Part shown: positions 62,371-64,000 of the stretch, piece after piece
Numbering within the stretch: the stretch's first letter is position 1
How the letters are laid out: every line of letters starts with the position of its first letter
DNA from: Reticulascus tulasneorum
Lineage: Eukaryota; Ascomycota; Sordariomycetes; Glomerellales; Reticulascaceae
Reading direction: 5' to 3'
Assembly (NCBI GenBank): GCA_001557505.1
Contig: LSAX01000011.1
Location: 992,001-1,056,000 of the forward strand
DNA: 64,000 bases
The notes under the pieces: generated by a model
What the model was told of the DNA's origin: nothing
What the model saw: the letters and a program-made list of their open reading frames with translations, nothing else
Database searches by the model: none
Position numbers and translations under genes: made by a program

Positions 62371-62402
62371 ATGTGTGTGAGTGAGTGTGAGTGTGAGTGA
62401 CT
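62371..62402. repeat. GTGA/GTGTGA microsatellite
   Basis: Tandem GTGA and GTGTGA units, the same motif family as the tract near 8.3 kb. Confidence 0.8.
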
Positions 62403-63144
62403 GATGGCTGAGTTTGTGTGGTGATAGGAACACACAACACACGGCAAAAAAAAAAGAAGGCTGGCTCGTTTTCCGTGTCAGCACCAACCAAGGCTGGACC
62501 AGCGCGGAATAGCCAGTCCGGGGAACGAGACCAGAGGTTGGTCTTGCGACGAGGAGTAGTAGGCGTTGTTCCGAGTGGTGAGGAATATCCTCAGCAGAGG
62601 GAGGTTGTAACGAAGGGAGTATGTCCTGGAGGCAGGGGTGCAGAGAGGTACCTCGAGATAATAGTGCGTTGGTAGTAAGCCGTAAGTATTATTGCCGGTC
62701 CAGCTCGCCACCTAGCGGCTCCTGTGCGTAATAAGTAGGCACTCTATGTTGTCCAAGAGAGAGGTGTGCAGGCCAACCCCCAAAATAGATGGGCGATGCG
62801 AAGTGGTATTATTAGGCCAGGTGCTTCTTGTTCCTCCTTTTTTTTTCTTCTGTCGTTGCTGCGTCAGAACCCAAAAGAGAAGAACAAAAGAAGAGAAAGA
62901 TAAGATGGTTCCGGGAGTGAGTGTGTTTGAAGCAGTGTCGATCATTTGTTTGAGAGGGGAATAATAACCCAGAGGTGTCTTATCAAAAGAGAGAGGGAAA
63001 AAAAGATTACTTTTAGGGAAACCTGGCCGCAGAGATTAGGCAGGTGTGCGGCAATAGGGGGGGTAGAGCAAGCAACCTTAGGTGGGTAACCTTGCTCCAG
63101 CGCAGTGTGGTGTCCCTAGTGTATCTGTCTTTCCGCTAAAGTTA

Positions 63145-63161
63145 GCTGCTGCTGCTGCTGC
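63145..63161. repeat. GCT trinucleotide repeat
   Basis: Five GCT units. Confidence 0.8.
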
Positions 63162-64000
63162 AACGCACCAAAGCAAACAAATCGCATCCGCGTAAGCTGG
63201 GCGCAGGTCGGCTGTGGCTCACGTAAAGCCCACTGCATCCAGGAGTGCTACGTACTAATTACCCACTGGCGTCTCTTGGCCGCCAACTAAGAAAAAGCCC
63301 GCCCAGGCTTCTGCACGTTTATCAAGGTGCCTACAAGCTGAAGGTACAAATGATGCCTTATTACATGGCTGACTGAATGGGAGAAACGTGGAGGACAGCA
63401 TGGGCACTGACTGGGGCACTAGGCAGGTAGATAGCAATAGCCCAAAGTCAATATTGTCACTACGATCATAGATAGTTGGCGAATATAGCTGAGTGCTTTT
63501 CTTTTCCCACGTTTTCTTTTGGGTCCTGATCCCCTATCGTCTTTGTTTTGTTTTTTTCTTTTCTTTCCTTTTCGCTTCGGCAGCTTGCTTGCGTGCATAT
63601 GCAAAAATGTGTACCTTTCATGCCTCTGTACTACCGTGATGGAAGTTCCTTCTTTTGCCGTGCCATCCCACCCCCCTGGAGCCTGCCTTTGGCTGGGCTT
63701 GGATGAAGACATCCAACCGGGGTGCCTGTTTGTGGGCGTGTGGATGAGATGGGCGATGGATGCAGGTGTTCCACCCAGGGGATGACTGCTTGATGCGCCA
63801 CCCCATCCAGCTCTCAATTTTAGTACAGTTAGGTTTCAGACTTTTGACGACGGATAGTGCGGTACTTCGATACGAGGATGTAATCACTGGATGTGGAGGG
63901 TAAATCTCCCGTCTCGCTCGGGCCATCCGTGCCATCCCACCACCATGTAATTGCACATTCAAGTAGCTCTCTATCGGCTTGTGCCCCTGCTCTTAACAGC

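Larger units (their letters stand above)
61600..64000. other. Promoter/leader of the Ahc1-like gene and gene-free end of the window
   Basis: On the gene's own strand the first kilobase is C/T-rich leader, which produces long but low-complexity frames. Simple repeats are listed separately. A minus frame at 63817-63419 (132 codons, ending in a basic stretch plus hydrophobic tail) has no recognised family. Confidence 0.5.

Noticed and set aside
61603..62487. 294-codon minus-strand open frame just upstream of the Ahc1-like gene
   Set aside because: Composition is Pro/Ser/Leu low complexity from a pyrimidine-rich leader; the overlapping frames are equally open, and no domain or start context is seen.
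63419..63817. 132-codon minus frame with Lys-rich stretch and hydrophobic end
   Set aside because: The basic stretch is a translated purine tract; no family match and no leader.

Overview
This window reads as nuclear DNA of a filamentous ascomycete (Pezizomycotina). The evidence is short GT-AG introns of about 45-120 bases (one of about 210) with CTAAC/CTGAC-like branch sites, long pyrimidine-rich leaders, and typical fungal families: HET-domain NLR, Zn2Cys6 regulator, HsbA, fungal 7TM, AROM-derived quinate repressor, CAP10 and complex I PSST. I cannot name the genus. No rRNA, tRNA, CRISPR array or intact transposon was recognised. All gene models were built by hand from reading frames, splice signals and family conservation.

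Layout. 0-6.2 kb: 3' end of a CAP10/GT90 glycosyltransferase, a four-exon HET-NB-ARC-TPR protein (fungal NLR, self/non-self recognition type), and a small VOC/glyoxalase-fold protein behind a TATA box. 6.2-21.4 kb: gene-poor, with only a single-exon homologue of the quinate repressor (QutR/QA-1S) at 9.9-12.2 kb, followed by about 9.2 kb without a convincing gene that leads into a Zn2Cys6 regulator (21.4-24.5 kb). 26.4-39.4 kb: an accessory-looking block of a five-exon 7TM rhodopsin-fold protein, a vanillyl-alcohol-oxidase-like flavoenzyme, a secreted HsbA-like wall protein and a cytochrome P450, separated by long non-coding stretches. 40.7-61.6 kb: a denser, more housekeeping region with a SAP-like/multi-TM protein, a GT31-like type II glycosyltransferase, the PSST subunit of complex I, an Rsp5/HulA-type NEDD4 ubiquitin ligase, a Pab2-type nuclear poly(A)-binding protein, a voltage-gated proton channel, a CFEM-like GPI-anchored protein and an Ahc1-like C2H2 protein. 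61.6-64 kb: leader and promoter sequence with simple repeats.

How the genes relate. There is no operon-like unit. The 26-39 kb block (membrane receptor-like protein, phenol-type flavin oxidase, secreted hydrophobic-surface protein, P450) could be a small aromatic-metabolism or host-contact cluster, but no shared regulation is proven.

The most striking signal is in the vanillyl-alcohol-oxidase-like gene. Set against the Penicillium enzyme as I recall it, the flavin-linking His (His422) reads Gln, its helper His61 reads Phe, the flavin-N5 Asp170 is not retained, and Tyr503 reads Phe, while the fold and length (559 aa) are intact. This looks like a non-covalent or catalytically changed branch of the family. 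Also notable are the proton channel with a Trp-to-Leu change in the S4 signature, and the quinate-repressor homologue that has lost its P-loop but keeps the dehydroquinase His/Lys pair.
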